64,000 nt of DNA from Acanthosepion pharaonis (Eukaryota > Mollusca > Cephalopoda > Sepiida > Sepiidae): NCBI GenBank assembly GCA_903632075.3, contig CAHIKZ030005642.1, positions 946,001 through 1,010,000 on the forward strand, written 5' to 3'. Every line of letters starts with the position of its first letter. Position 1 is the stretch's first letter. The translations under genes and the position numbers were made by a program. Positions 42,733-53,582 of this stretch are shown here, piece after piece. A model generated the notes under the pieces. It was not told the DNA's origin and did not search any database. It worked only from the letters and a program-made list of their open reading frames with translations.

Positions 42733-44102
42733 GTGTACCAAAAATACCTTTCACATGAAAACAAGGTAAAATGTCCATATAAATATATGTTGAACATCGT
42801 GGTATCTCAACACAGCAACTCATAACAAATGTTCAAAATGTCCTCCGCTTGTTTCTACATACGCATGCACCCGTCGGATCATTGACTGGCGGACCATTTC
42901 AAATATTCCCACATGGTATCGAATGGTTTCGCAGACCCCCCCCATGACACGCTGATGAAGCGTCTCTGAATTATTAATATCTGCTGCATAAACCAATTGT
43001 TTTAGGTGTCTCCACAGATAAAAATCCAAAGAATTTTAAATCGGGGGGAACGTGCAAGACCATGGAATCGGTCCTTCCCTAACTATCCATCTTTCATGGT
43101 AGATGCCAGCCAGAACATCGCGAAAATGTGTCTAAAATATGTTGGATCACTATCATGCATGAACCACATGCGTCTTTCTATTAGCAGGGGCACATCCTCT
43201 AGCAGGTCTGGAAGTGTATTCGAGATAAAATCCCCGTAAACAGCTCCTGTAAGATGTAGTGGGAGAACATATGGACCTAGACAGTGACCTACAATTCCAA
43301 CCCCCACATTAATCGTGAAGTGATTCCAATCCGCCCTGAAATGTTGGTTGTGTAATTTTGTTATTCCATCTCTTCAAAATCTTACCTCATCCGTAAACAA
43401 GACTGAAAAGACAAACAATCGATCGGCAGTTTGTGCAATAAACCATCGGCAAAAGTTCTCTCGTGGTGAGTGATCAGAGGGTGAAAGACCCTGCACTTGC
43501 TGCAAATGATACGGATAAAAGAGTTGCTCTTGAAGTACCCTCCATGTGGTACTATGAGATGTGCAACATGCTAGGTCCAGTTTGCTGATACCTCGATAAT
43601 CTCCGACAGGCTGTAGTATGTGTTCTTCGTGGTCAGGCATACAAACGGATTTCGGTCTTCCTTGATCCATAGTTTGTGATGCCACGGAACCTGTCTCAGC
43701 AACGCGACGATAGACACCACCAAAGGTTGGATGACTCGGCAGCCTTCTGTCTGGAAACGCAATCTGATACAGCCATGTAGCCTCGCGTACATTACCATTC
43801 GCGCAGCCTTATGTAAAAATGATATCTGCCTGCTCACGATAGGAATATCCTGCCATTGTTAAACGGAACACTTCTCATTTAACTCCCTACTACACTCATT
43901 GAAGACAGACTAGCCACAAATGCACACGAATGACAAATGTAACCTAGTCTACATGGCAACACAGCGTCATCTACGGTAAACTTTCTTTAAATTTAATAAC
44001 TCAAAAACGAAGAATTTGCGAGCAATCTGGACTTTTGTTCTTGTTTTGGGGTGAGGATCTCCCCCACCCAAAATTTGTAAAAGTATTTTTGATACTCCCT
44101 GT
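42729..44102 (-). mobile_element. Tc1/mariner-superfamily transposon, about 1.37 kb
   Basis: Ends are imperfect inverted repeats: gtgtgtaccaaaaatacctt at 42731 and, read inward on minus from 44102, cagggagtatcaaaaatact. The body is filled by one broken transposase gene. TA repeats flank the left side; tata follows on the right. The length is that of a complete element. Confidence 0.8.
42820..43860 (-). pseudogene. Transposase (Tc1/mariner superfamily, DDxD type), broken
   Basis: Minus, N to C: an N-terminal region with YARLHGCIRLRFQTEGCRVI, CCTSHSTTWRVLQEQLFYPY and HLQQVQGLSPSD (helix-turn-helix part), FCRWFIAQ, SVLFTDEVRF (first catalytic Asp), MGVGIVGHCLGPYVLPLHLT, FISNTLPDLLEDVPLLIERR, MWFMHDSDPTYF (second Asp), and after a shift DFYLWRHLKQLVYAAD behind the third motif and the C-terminus RRVHAYVETSGGHFEHLL. 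Frames change near 43030, 43310 and 43570. Related transposases are common in arthropods and molluscs. Inactive copy. Confidence 0.85.
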
Positions 44103-44393
44103 ATATAAACTGAATTCAAATATGGATCACACATGTATTAGAATCCGACGGAATGATAGCATGAGGAACAAATAGGAAATGTTTATATATTTAACATGTT
44201 TCGTTTTTCTTTAAGCTTCATCAAAGAATCAAATATGGTGGAGAAAAGAAAATTCTGGTAGTTTTTTTTTTTTATTTTTGCGATGTTTGCTTTTCATTGC
44301 TTAAGTAGACCTCATGTATATTTGACTTGTCTGGTAACGTTCTTGCCTATAATTCTTATGTGTATGTGCCTCATAATTCTACCCACCTCAATA

Positions 44394-44397
<4 letters not shown>

Positions 44398-44430
<33 letters not shown>

Positions 44431-44450
44431 ATATATATATATTGATATAT
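44398..44450. repeat. (TA)n microsatellite
   Basis: About 16 TA units, then ttgatatatata steps. Confidence 0.9.
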
Positions 44451-44454
44451 ATAT

Positions 44455-44775
44455 TGATGCATGTTTCATTAAATAATATAGACAAGTTTTGTCTATTTAT
44501 TTTATGTAAATTCTTTTCATATCGTCTGATAAGCTTAATAACATTATCATTAAAAGAAGAAAGAAAATCACAATATTGATACATATTTTTATGTAAGCTT
44601 AAAGCTTGGATAGGATTAAAAAAAAATGTATCAATATTGTGATTTTCTTTCTTCTTTTAATGATAATGTTATTAAGCTTAGAAGACGATATGAAAGTAAT
44701 TTACATAAAATAGACAAAACTTTATATTATTTAATAAAACATGCATCAATAAAAATGCTGCCTAAATACACACAA
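44455..44775. repeat. Inverted pair of PLE N-terminal fragments
   Basis: 44459-44584 (minus) encodes MYQYCDFLSSFNDNVIKLI then RRYEKNLHKINRQNLSILFN and ETCIN. 44626-44770 (plus) encodes the same peptide with one deletion (KIDKTLYYLIK frame) and ends with MLPKYT-type residues. The two arms of about 125 bp are nearly identical and separated by about 40 bp, so the locus folds into a long hairpin. The peptide is also at 36040-36180. Confidence 0.8.
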
Positions 44776-45178
44776 TATATATATATATATATAAAGAAGA
44801 GAAAATAATGAAGATGCTCACATTCCACACTTCGAACAAAAAGTTAGGAAACAAACCCCCATAAATACTGGAAAAGCGATATCAGTTACTGGATTTCATA
44901 TGGCACAGTGCTGAAGGGGAAGTGGGGAAAATTGTTTTAATAGAAATATTTAATAAAATTTTTGAAGCTCGTCATTTATATAAATTCTATATTTGCATCA
45001 AATGATAGTTCAGTCAAAAATGATGGAGTGTAGTTTTTATCTAATTTCATTTTTCACTTTATATATCTCTCATATCCTATTGTCATTGTCGACATAGAGA
45101 TGAGAGAACCAAGATAGATACATCTCAGAACGACCTTCAGTTGCGTATAATGAGAAACCTCAACAGAGGTAGCTAGGA

Positions 45179-45179
<1 letters not shown>

Positions 45180-45249
<70 letters not shown>
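45180..45249. repeat. (GATA)n microsatellite
   Basis: About 17 GATA units. A (TCTA)n tract of about 40 bp follows at 45709-45750. Confidence 0.95.
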
Positions 45250-45251
<2 letters not shown>

Positions 45252-45707
45252 GAACAGAAACAGAAAATTGATATTTGTGAGAATAAATTATACAAAAATA
45301 AATATCCATGTGCGGATAAAGAATACAGAAGTTCGTAACAAAATTTTCCCTTAAACTGATACAAAAAAAGCATGTTGATTTCCATTGGATCACAGGGACG
45401 CTGACGTCACGTAGATTTGTTGACGTCATCTCATTGCTTGTCCGTTTTGCTGTTACGCAAGCGTACCTGAGTTTTAAGCAACTTTTACGATATCAAATGG
45501 CCGTTTTACGAAAAAAGTGCTGTATTCTTTTCCTTTTTTTTTTTTTTTGTTATATTATAAACACGTCAAACGCAGGTGTGAGTTGAAAATAGGGTTCAAA
45601 ATATGATATGAAGAAGAATTTGCATTAATTTCTTTTTTCTAAGGAAGAGAGGGGCTTTACATGTAAACAGCGCCATGTTTTGGTTACTTGCATATAGACA
45701 TGAAAGA

Positions 45708-45749
<42 letters not shown>

Positions 45750-45759
45750 GTCAGTCTGT

Positions 45760-46860
45760 TCATTATTTCAATCTGAGTTGAAAACACTAACCTAACGAAA
45801 GGTACAGGAAAAATGTGGTCCTTTTTTGTCGGGGATTTACTTCTTTTTGTAAGGATTCAGTTGGCGGATTCTTGACCCCTTTCCCAACAAATTTTACGTT
45901 GTGTGATGGTTAACGAAATATGTAGTAGATCATTATTATTCTGTAGTGGAGTTGAGTATGCCTTGCTTTCGGAATACGTATTGTTTACTAAAGATACTTA
46001 TGAACGTTAGAATACGAGAAATGTGTACATTTCTTTACATTTCTTTTTTTTTCTTTAAAAATAATAAACTTTATAAATAATAAAGTATTAATCCGTTAAT
46101 ATTTGCTATTACCGTATTTTTTAATTCGTTTTAAACAAAATAAGAAGGACTTAAGCTGATTTATATTGTAGAGGCAATCGCTGTAATCAACCCTTTTTTG
46201 TGTACCTAGTTAATGTGAATAAATGTTGTTCTCGGCCTGTTCCCGGTTTTTTCTTTGGTTATGATCTAAATCGTGATTCCACCCCCCCCCCGTTTGTTTT
46301 TGGCCCCTTTTTTTCATCTCGATTGGGTCAGCTTTCTTCATGGCCGTATTTATTTTATCCTTTCCCTCTCCCTTAATGAGAGAGAGGCTCTTGATTTTGT
46401 CTAATGGCAAAATACAGTGGCATCTCTTAATTCCTTTGGGGGGTTTGACGGATCCAAATAACATCAGTTATCCTTTTATTTTTGTGTATTTGTTTCGATA
46501 CTTTAGTTGGGGGTGTTGTCTTTGTTTTTTTTTTTAGTTCATCCCCTCCCCGCTTATTGCGAATCACCCACACATTTTTATATATAGAATTTTATAATCG
46601 TTCATTTTTATGTCATGTAGTGTTTTTGTGAGTCCCCTGAGAGTATTACGGTATTGTGGTATATGGAGGATTGAACGATGATGGATAAGTTCTTTTGGTG
46701 GATGTACAAATTGTAATGAGTGAATGGGTCGTGAATCTGATTAGCTAAGTATAAGATAGTAAGTGATGGCCAGCGTCTGCTCATCCACCCCATTTTCGAC
46801 CTTGTGCCACAATTGTATATTATGTACAATAAATCTAGACAATCGCTGTATTATAGTAAA
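45760..46860. other. Interval without recognised feature
   Basis: AT-rich with poly-C and poly-T runs. The frames (84, 65 and 73 residues) show no family features. Confidence 0.45.
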
Positions 46861-46879
46861 AACTTTTAGTATGAATCTT

Positions 46880-47325
46880 TATTTGACCGTATCTACCAAC
46901 TGCCCCACGCAGTCAGATATAGCACAAGACCGAATTTAATTCACAGGCCCGTAGGCTCAGCCAAAAATTCCCCGTAGACCCGGCATAAAATGGGGTCGGG
47001 TAGGTGTTTCCCGGGACGAGCCTCTGCCCTGCGGCTTAGCCCCGTCTGGGGATGCTCTTTGCTCGGAGGCAGAGAGCTTAACCAGCCCAGCTGAAGACGA
47101 ATCTCCAATTGCAGGCCGGTAGACCGTGAATCCCAATGTTTTTTCTAAGCGCAGCTTATACGTGGCACAAGGCCAAAACATTGGGATTCACCGTGTGCCG
47201 GCCTGCAGTTGGAGATGAAGTATGGGGCACCCAGTAAGGATCGAACTCACTACTTAGTCGTAACTGATCTAGCAAGACAAGTTTTCTAACCATTACAACC
47301 ACGTCGGGGTGCCCAAATGATTTTC
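46880..47325 (-). repeat. SINE with tRNA head, palindrome and GC-rich domain
   Basis: Minus order: a tRNA-like head (47314-47228) with a fully paired 7-bp acceptor stem (gggcacc/ggtgccc), A-box region ggttgtaatggttagaaa, and T arm gtgagttcgatccttac. Then come two inverted blocks around gccttgtgccacgtataagc, and the GC-rich domain with gggctaagccgcagggcaga and cacctacccgaccccat. The domain equals those at 13.5 and 15.2 kb. The layout (tRNA head plus conserved central domain) resembles the cephalopod SINE superfamily described for squid and cuttlefish; that assignment is inference. Confidence 0.7.
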
Positions 47326-47364
47326 TAAGCACAGCTTAGATGTGGCACAAGGCCAAAAGCATGA

Positions 47365-47435
47365 AGGACCCAGTGAGGATTGAACTCACTACTCAGACAA
47401 GCTTGCTAACCATTACACCAGGTCGAGGTGCCCGG
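47365..47435 (-). repeat. Second tRNA-like SINE head
   Basis: Minus: gggcacctcgacctggtgta then atggttagcaagc, ...gtgagttcaatcctcac. About 50 bp from the first head and on the same strand. Its acceptor stem is incomplete and the tctaagcacagcttagatgt remnant follows. Confidence 0.65.
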
Positions 47436-48197
47436 AAACTTTATTTGACACATTCTGTATTGAAAAAAAAAAACGTTTACTTCATTGTGGTGTATCATTA
47501 AAAGCAAGAGGGGGGAATGGGATGTGTTTATTTTATTACCACAAATCGTACACTGTCTTCGTTATCATCTGATGGAACCACGCGTTAAAAACAACAAAGT
47601 GCGATGCTGACATATTAATAAAATAATAATAATGTTGGTATAACTTTTTCTTCCTCTTGCCCAATTAGTATGTACTGCGCTTGGATGGTCAAACCCGAGA
47701 CTGACATTTAGTAGATACCGAAGAGAGAATGCGTGTCCCTGATTTGGCTAGAGATAATCCGCTGTAACAAGATATGACTTGTGAGTAAAAGTAACTCTTT
47801 TCAACATCGACTAATTTTCCTTTGAAAATAGGAATCATGTGCATTGTTTATAATAACTTTTAACTTTTATCATAATTTGACTGCGCTAAAAGTAACACCT
47901 GTATTATCTTTCTAAACTATTTAACTAAGTAGGTCATCTACCAGGACGTCTCATAGTATCTACACGCTTCTTTACGGTGCTGTTTGTCTAATGGATTTTA
48001 GTTGCGCATATATTAGGTGACACAAGGGACTGTTGCCGCCCTTTCCATCTGACTCGGACTAATTAGGTCTCATTCATTTGAAGGATCTTTTTGATGACAT
48101 CATTGCAATTCGATGCCACAAATCTAGTCTATGAGAGGATTTGATTTCAGTTTCATTTTTTTAAGAGAAACTTTTGCACAATACTTTTTTTTTAATG

Positions 48198-48260
48198 CTA
48201 TGTCCCTCCATGATATAGGCGACCACGGCCCTCCACAAATTGTTTTATTATCTGTGAATT
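48198..48260 (-). pseudogene. RTE-like LINE 3'-end fragment
   Basis: tgtccctccatgata...cgaccacggccctccaca matches the tgtcccttcaggacc...cgatcatggctctccaca block at 59828 and 2265. Very short. Confidence 0.45.
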
Positions 48261-48529
48261 GACATGAATTCTTAGGGAAAAGTGTTGTGGTTACTTGTTG
48301 CCTTCTTCACGGTAGTCCTGGGCATGACGATAAAGTACATCCGGCAGCTAGGCCTCTGATCGGTTTTTTGGAAAGCATGGAACTACCACTTAATTGCTGT
48401 TGTTCCCAGATCCACCCTCACTCAGGGTGGTAGCATCTGTTAGGGTTCCAGCTATGGGCAAATAGTGAACCCTCAAATAAAAAAAATATTAAAAAACACC
48501 ATGAAAGTATAAAATTATCAACAATACCC

Positions 48530-48563
48530 TCTTTCTCTCTCTCTCTCTCTTTCTCTCTCCCCC

Positions 48564-48609
<46 letters not shown>
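48530..48609. repeat. (CT)n-(TA)n microsatellite
   Basis: About 26 CT-type units and about 14 TA units. Confidence 0.95.
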
Positions 48610-48667
48610 GCAATCGAACGTCTAGTCTCACTGAAGGGCAGTGATACAGCGAAAGTCTGTGGATGAC

Positions 48668-48735
48668 TATATATTATAAACATAGCATTTACTTAAATAT
48701 TTGTATCTATAAAAAGAATGTATAAACATAAATAT
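48668..48735 (+). repeat. Family T right-end repeat, solo
   Basis: tatattataaacatagcatt, tacttaaatatttgtatcta and gaatgtataaacata, without head or body. Confidence 0.7.
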
Positions 48736-49009
48736 ATATATATACATACACATATATATATGTAAATTACCAATAATGCATTTTAGAGCAAAATGAACAG
48801 CCATACATTTTATCTGTAAGGCATACAATCGCGTTCAAAATATTTAGATTTCGGCATTAAATAACCCATAGAGGTGTTGATATGCCGCTAAAAACAAAAT
48901 CAAACAACCAACCTTCTGAATTCCTTGAGTACCCGTTTCCCAGTTTAAGTTTTCCTTTTCTTCGAGTGATTTCCACTCAAGTCTAGAGAACCCTAGTCAA
49001 CTCAGATAT

Positions 49010-49165
49010 TTAACCCATAGATGTGGGTGAGAAGACAGGTTCATGCATTTTTCAAGGACGCTAGTGCGAAAGTGAATGCTAAAGAATAGCCTAGAATTTG
49101 AACTCTGAACTCTGATTCCACCTTCCCCGCCGATATCATCACACCGCACACACACCCTAACCTAT
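49010..49165 (-). repeat. tRNA-derived SINE, decayed
   Basis: Minus: ggtgtgatgatatcggcgg, then a gagttcaaattctaggc B box, cattcactttcgcacta, and catgaacctgtcttctcacc. Same order as the 18.2 and 54.5 kb copies. Confidence 0.6.
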
Positions 49166-49378
49166 AGATTAAACATCGCATAATTGAACATTCCTCACCT
49201 GCACTGGTATTTGGCGATTACACCCAGGTAAAATGCTGGCTATCTACACTTGAAAGTTAATCTTTAATCAGGACTTCATTTAAACTTCTGCTAGACGAAG
49301 ACAAGCTTATTAAATATCTGGATATACAATGAACAGATTAAAATAACATTGATTCCGGTAAGCCTCGCTTGAGCCCCG

Positions 49379-49440
49379 TGCAAATATTGTGATATACCCG
49401 CAAATATTGTGATATACCCGCAAATATTGTGATATAACCG
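49379..49440. repeat. 20-bp tandem repeat x3
   Basis: Three nearly perfect units of caaatattgtgatatacccg. Confidence 0.95.
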
Positions 49441-49479
49441 CACAGAATATTTTTCTCTTTCTTTTACAGTCAACCACTT

Positions 49480-49640
49480 CAAACCATTTTTACTCCACGC
49501 CCTCTCAACCCAAATTTCTTCACTGGCTTTTGATGTTATTACTTGAACGGTCGGCGCATCGTTGCAGTCTCTCAACCAAAACTCGTCAAGTGATACGAGC
49601 TTTTTGCCGCCTTTCTTTTGTTTTCTACTGATAGGCATTT
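49480..49640 (-). pseudogene. Possible eIF4B N-terminal fragment
   Basis: The minus frame contains MPISRKQKKGGKKLVSLDEF then W-LRDCNDAPTVQVITSKASE. eIF4B proteins begin with a short Lys-rich stretch, a (S/T)L-x-(D/E)F block and, shortly after, a TxVV-type segment before a Trp-Ala-Asp-Glu motif. Here the order fits, but IWVERAW stands where WADE is expected and the frame then loses sense. It could be a retro-copied fragment, an old exon or chance. No splice or poly-A evidence is seen. eIF4B normally helps eIF4A unwind mRNA in translation initiation. Confidence 0.3.
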
Positions 49641-50228
49641 TGACAAATAACAGCTTTATCGTCATTGGTGTATACAGGGAGAAAATGTTGATATGAAAGA
49701 GCAGCGATACGGCAAAAAAAAAAAAAACCCTTCCTTAGAGGACGATTGTAAAGATACACTTGTGATTTTAAATATAGCTTAGATAAAACCATTGTCACTT
49801 TCGTTGGTTTGTTCTTGTAAACAAAGAGAGCAAGCGGTACTGCGAACAGACAGACACAAAAGAGTCTCTCCTTGTTTGTGTTTTTACGGCAGGTCAACTT
49901 CTGTTGGTTATATCAATAGTACGAATGATCTTGATACTATAAATGCTATTGATATTTTTTATTATTAAAACGGCTTCTTCCATGCTTCGATGGCTTGAAA
50001 GTGTATTCTTCAATTTTAAGTCCCTTTTATGTATTCTTCAATATTAAGTCCCTTTTATGTCCCCTAAATCTAGATACCTCCACAGATTCGTTAAAAAATG
50101 AGCATGCCATGATGAAAAAATGACCCAAGCATCATTAAAAAAAAAAAAAAGTTTTATTGTTTAAATCGTTATCATTAAGAGGAAAGACCAAATGATTTTT
50201 TGAATATTAAATTATATTTTTGATCCTT

Positions 50229-50570
50229 TTAGAACCTACGAAATTTTCGTAACAAAATCTTGTTAAAAAAAACAAAGATTAATATAGGAAATTTTAACGT
50301 CCTTTTTTGCGGTGAAAAACATATTGATTTGGAAATTCTTACAAAAATCAAATTATCGGAAAATCCTGATAAAACATTTTTTTTTACATCTGTTATGCCC
50401 GCACCCAGAGAAATTAATTTTTGCATCGCGTTTCTAGTTTAATCTTTTCTTTAAATTTTTGGAAGTTTCACCGATATATTTTGGTATAGAACATTCTTTA
50501 CATTCGAATTTACAAGATCTACTTCTGATGTAAAGTTAGTTTTCCCTTTGCCTTATGGTTTACTGTTTGT
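50229..50570 (-). pseudogene. GIY-YIG-like endonuclease fragment (retroelement)
   Basis: Minus near 50520-50440: RSCKFECKECSIPKYIGETS then KNLKKRLN. That is the YIG part (KYIGET) of a GIY-YIG nuclease with the preceding Cys pair, as in PLE-type elements. After a stop comes KRDAKINFSGCGHNR and, in the same area, MFFTAKKDVKIS. The 65-residue frame 50229-50426 on minus is downstream of it and not conserved. Different family from the 35 and 41 kb PLEs. Confidence 0.5.
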
Positions 50571-50711
50571 CACGTGTTTATGATAATCTTTATATTGAGT
50601 GGGGTTAAATATTTTTCACTTATTACGGAGTTTGCAGGTCAAATTAGTTAAATATCGACTTTACTTTTTTGGTTTTATGGATTGAATGTGCTTTTATGAA
50701 CAAACTATATA

Positions 50712-50820
50712 GAAGAAGAAGAAGAAGAAGAAGAAGGAGGAGGAAGAGGAGGAGGAGGAAGAAGAAGAAGAAGAAGAAGAAGAAGAAGAAGAAGAAGAAG
50801 AAGAAGATGATAATAATAAT
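50712..50820. repeat. (AGA)n/(GGA)n microsatellite
   Basis: About 95 bp of purine triplets followed by (TAA)n. The Arg/Lys-rich frame is an artefact. Confidence 0.95.
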
Positions 50821-50977
50821 AATAATATGTCAGAAATTCGTCCCCAATGCCTCTATTTGCTAAAATTCCAGAACTTCATCTTTTGGGAGCCAAGTACCTG
50901 TAGTTTGAGAATTGAATTGAATTGAATTTTCTTTTTCTTTTGTTTTAAACTGGAAACTCGCTGTTGCATGGTTCTAG

Positions 50978-51659
50978 GATAGTTGTGTACTGGACAATTG
51001 CGTCCCTGGACAATTGCGTCTCTAGACAAATGTGTCCCTGGATAATTACGTACCTCTGATAATTCCTCGAAGTAATTACCATAAATTTTTGAAAAAAAAA
51101 GCATAGGTGGTTATCATAAATTTTTAAAAAAGAAATAAATGGAATAAGATAAAAAAAATTAAAAGTTTATTTTTGTTTAAAATGCAATGACAGATTAATA
51201 GTGTTGCAATCTCTCTCTACAAACCGCCAGTATGTTTTCGTTTCATCGGCATTTTTCTTATGATAGAAGAAACTGTAATTTTCCTCGTCCACGAATATTT
51301 TTTCCTCCAGTGTTTGATTTTCGGAACTTAGCCATAGGTTCCAAATAAAAATATAATCTGTAAAATCCAGAATCTATTAGATGTCTGTGGTACGCAATGC
51401 TGGAGTGAACTGAAACTGCTAGCTTAATTTTCTATTGCTTTAAAAAAAAGAAATTTTTCTCTCTATTTTTTTTTAAATTTATGGTAACTACCTTTCTGAT
51501 TGTTTCGTGTAATTAAAGGTATTAGTGTGAACATTTCTATATTAAACAACTCTTTAAAAAAATGGTAACCTAAAAATTTATCAGAGGTACGCAATTATCA
51601 GGGACGCAATTATCTGGTACGCAATTGTTCGGGAAGCGAATGTCCAGTACGCAACTATC
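50978..51659 (-). mobile_element. Mutator-like (MULE) element, deleted, 682 bp
   Basis: Long inverted ends: gatagttgtgtactggacaa at 50978 and gatagttgcgtactggacat inward from 51659. Both continue for about 100 bp through repeated (g/t)gcgt(c/a)cc(t/a)g(g/a) units to taccataaattttt. Inside, on minus at about 51330-51180, is EEKIFVDEENYSFFYHKKNA then DETKTYWRFVERDC, which fits a FLYWCH zinc finger, the N-terminal domain of many MULE transposases. The transposase domain is deleted. Confidence 0.7.
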
Positions 51660-51879
51660 TGCCCACCCATGTTGAGTACAGGTAATCAAACGAGTGTTAC
51701 AGACTATTATAGCTGTTCTGAATATGACCCTCACTGGGTGCCTCATACGTGTGGCCAGACTAAGCAAAATTATGCAGTCTATACAGTTTGATCTTTTGCA
51801 TTTGTGAATTCGTCTTATGTTAAACTTGGTAAAAATTTATTAAAAAAAACAATATAATAATTATTGTCTACTACTCGTT

Positions 51880-52180
51880 GTCGACCACACCCTTCTGCCA
51901 AGGCGACTAGGCTCACCCTATTACAAACGCCTGCTCAACCCCCCTATGTTTTATTCTGCAACTTTGCTGAGCGGGCCTTACTTACAGTTTCTGGGAGAGA
52001 TCCCATCATCTGATGAGATCAATTTTTTGAACAAAGACAGATCATGATATCTCATGACTTACGTGTTAACAAAAACAACGAACAATGGACATTTCCATCT
52101 ACACAATTTCACTCACAAGGCTCGGGTCAACGGGTGACAAGGATTTCAGGCACTTATCAATTGTGCCACGCGTTGGGAAA
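51880..52180 (-). repeat. tRNA-derived SINE, decayed
   Basis: Minus: gcgtggcacaattgataagt then gcctgaaatcc at about 52175-52145, a gagccttgtgag region, and a GC-richer body (gagcctagtcgccttggcag). Only partly recognisable. Confidence 0.45.
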
Positions 52181-52208
52181 ATCACAATAGGACGATAACA
52201 TCAGAAAA

Positions 52209-52568
52209 TCACCTCTCTGAAAAATAGACCCTGTTAAAATTAGAACCCTGGTTACACATAGGCAGAAAGTTATAAAATAACATATAAATATCTTGAATAG
52301 AACTGTTTGGTTTTAAAATGTCAAATAGTTGATTGACTTCCTCCTTGTGAATTAAGAATACACTTCCGTTGATTTTGAGATTAAAAAATTCCTCCAAACA
52401 TACGAAAAGTGAGTACATAAAACCGCAAGCAAAATATGAACAAAGTATGTAGAGATGGTAACCGACATCAAGAAAATTACGCTCTTTGAAGACGAATAAT
52501 CGATTAGAATGAAATCGATTCCCAATTAGACCAGGAGACGCGACACGGTTACATTTTTCTTTTGCCAA
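52209..52568 (-). CDS. Unassigned 119-residue open frame
   Basis: Begins MAKEKCNRVASPGLIGNRF, has a hydrophobic part (YILCSYFACGFMYSLFVCLE) that could be one membrane segment, and LKINGSVFLIHKEEVNQLFD. I recognise no family. It could be part of a repeat or chance, since it stands alone with no visible promoter or splice context. Confidence 0.15.
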   Translation of the reverse strand: MAKEKCNRVASPGLIGNRFHSNRLFVFKERNFLDVGYHLYILCSYFACGFMYSLFVCLEEFFNLKINGSVFLIHKEEVNQLFDILKPNSSIQDIYMLFYNFLPMCNQGSNFNRVYFSER

Positions 52569-52934
52569 TGACTGACAAATCAGGTGTTTAGCGTTAAGTC
52601 GAAAACGTCAGTTGATGCACTACATACGAGCAACGGATGCAGCCGAAAAGGCATCGCTTTTAATGAGATATTTTCATTTCGTGACAAGACCAGAAGCCCG
52701 GATGCGGTGCATAGTTAATATCGTCTGGTTTACAATGCGCTCTCGTCAGGTAACGCTTACTCTTCGTTTGACAACATTGTTCGAATTTGGTTATTGGCGG
52801 ACGACTTAAATTAGACATAGAAACGCGTCTACCGTAGGCTGATAGTTAAAGATGACGTCTTGCAGGTTTGATTACATTAGGTGTTCCATTACAATGTTCC
52901 AAATTAACACGCACGTACACACGTTCCCTTTGCC

Positions 52935-52983
52935 ATCTCTCTCTCTTTCTCTCTCTTACACACACACACATACAAACACACAG

Positions 52984-53032
<49 letters not shown>
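52935..53032. repeat. (CT)n, (CA)n, (TA)n compound microsatellite
   Basis: Uninterrupted change from CT to CA to TA. Thr-His frames are artefacts. Confidence 0.95.
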
Positions 53033-53079
53033 CATATTATCCGTCACAGCGCAGTCTTCGTCAATTTCTATGTTTAAAA

Positions 53080-53245
53080 CAGGACCCCAGTTACCAAAAA
53101 TCTGCTCTGAATCGTAAAATAAAAAAATGCATTGAAATTAAGACATTAATAATTAGAAAAGCTTTTAATTGCTTTTACGAAAAAGTTATATTATGGACAC
53201 TATTGCCTTAAGAAAAATTGAATAAATAATAAATTTTTACAAGAA
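53080..53245 (+). repeat. Dispersed repeat, copy 1 (with 56370)
   Basis: atctgctctgaatcgtaa, gcattgaaattaagacatta, gcttttaattgcttttacg and attgccttaagaaaaatt are matched in order at 56378-56530. Confidence 0.6.
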
Positions 53246-53282
53246 TTGTCACCAGGTAGTCTTGATCTTTTTGTCAATAATG

Positions 53283-53288
53283 TTTGTG

Positions 53289-53341
<53 letters not shown>

Positions 53342-53342
53342 T
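53283..53342. repeat. (TA)n-(GA)n microsatellite
   Basis: About 12 TA then about 16 GA units. Confidence 0.95.
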
Positions 53343-53389
53343 CGAGCACACACGGTTTAGAGACTGCACAAGGCTGAAAATATGGGTCG

Positions 53390-53475
53390 CCTACTGAGAA
53401 TCGAAATCGCTACTCACTTGAACATGTCTTAGCGAGACAAGCTTGCTAACCATTACACCTCATCGAAGTGTACTC
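53390..53475 (-). repeat. tRNA-derived SINE head
   Basis: Minus: cgatgaggtgtaatggttag then caagcttgtctcgctaaga and gcgatttcgattctcag. Very like the heads at 47.3 and 47.4 kb. Confidence 0.65.
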
Positions 53476-53541
53476 CTGAGGAAGATCTTGAGAGACGTCG
53501 AAATTACTTGGGTAAGTAAAAATCTACGGCGCCTTCCTTGA

Positions 53542-53545
<4 letters not shown>

Positions 53546-53582
<37 letters not shown>

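Noticed and set aside
46210..46464. 84-residue minus frame, Lys-rich
   Set aside because: No domain recognised. Composition is explained by the poly-T and poly-C runs on the other strand.
47228..47316. Functional tRNA gene
   Set aside because: Acceptor and T arms pair, but the anticodon region is too long and a SINE body follows on the same strand, so it is a SINE head.
49379..49440. CRISPR-like repeats
   Set aside because: Three adjacent 20-bp units without spacers in a eukaryotic context; a plain tandem repeat.
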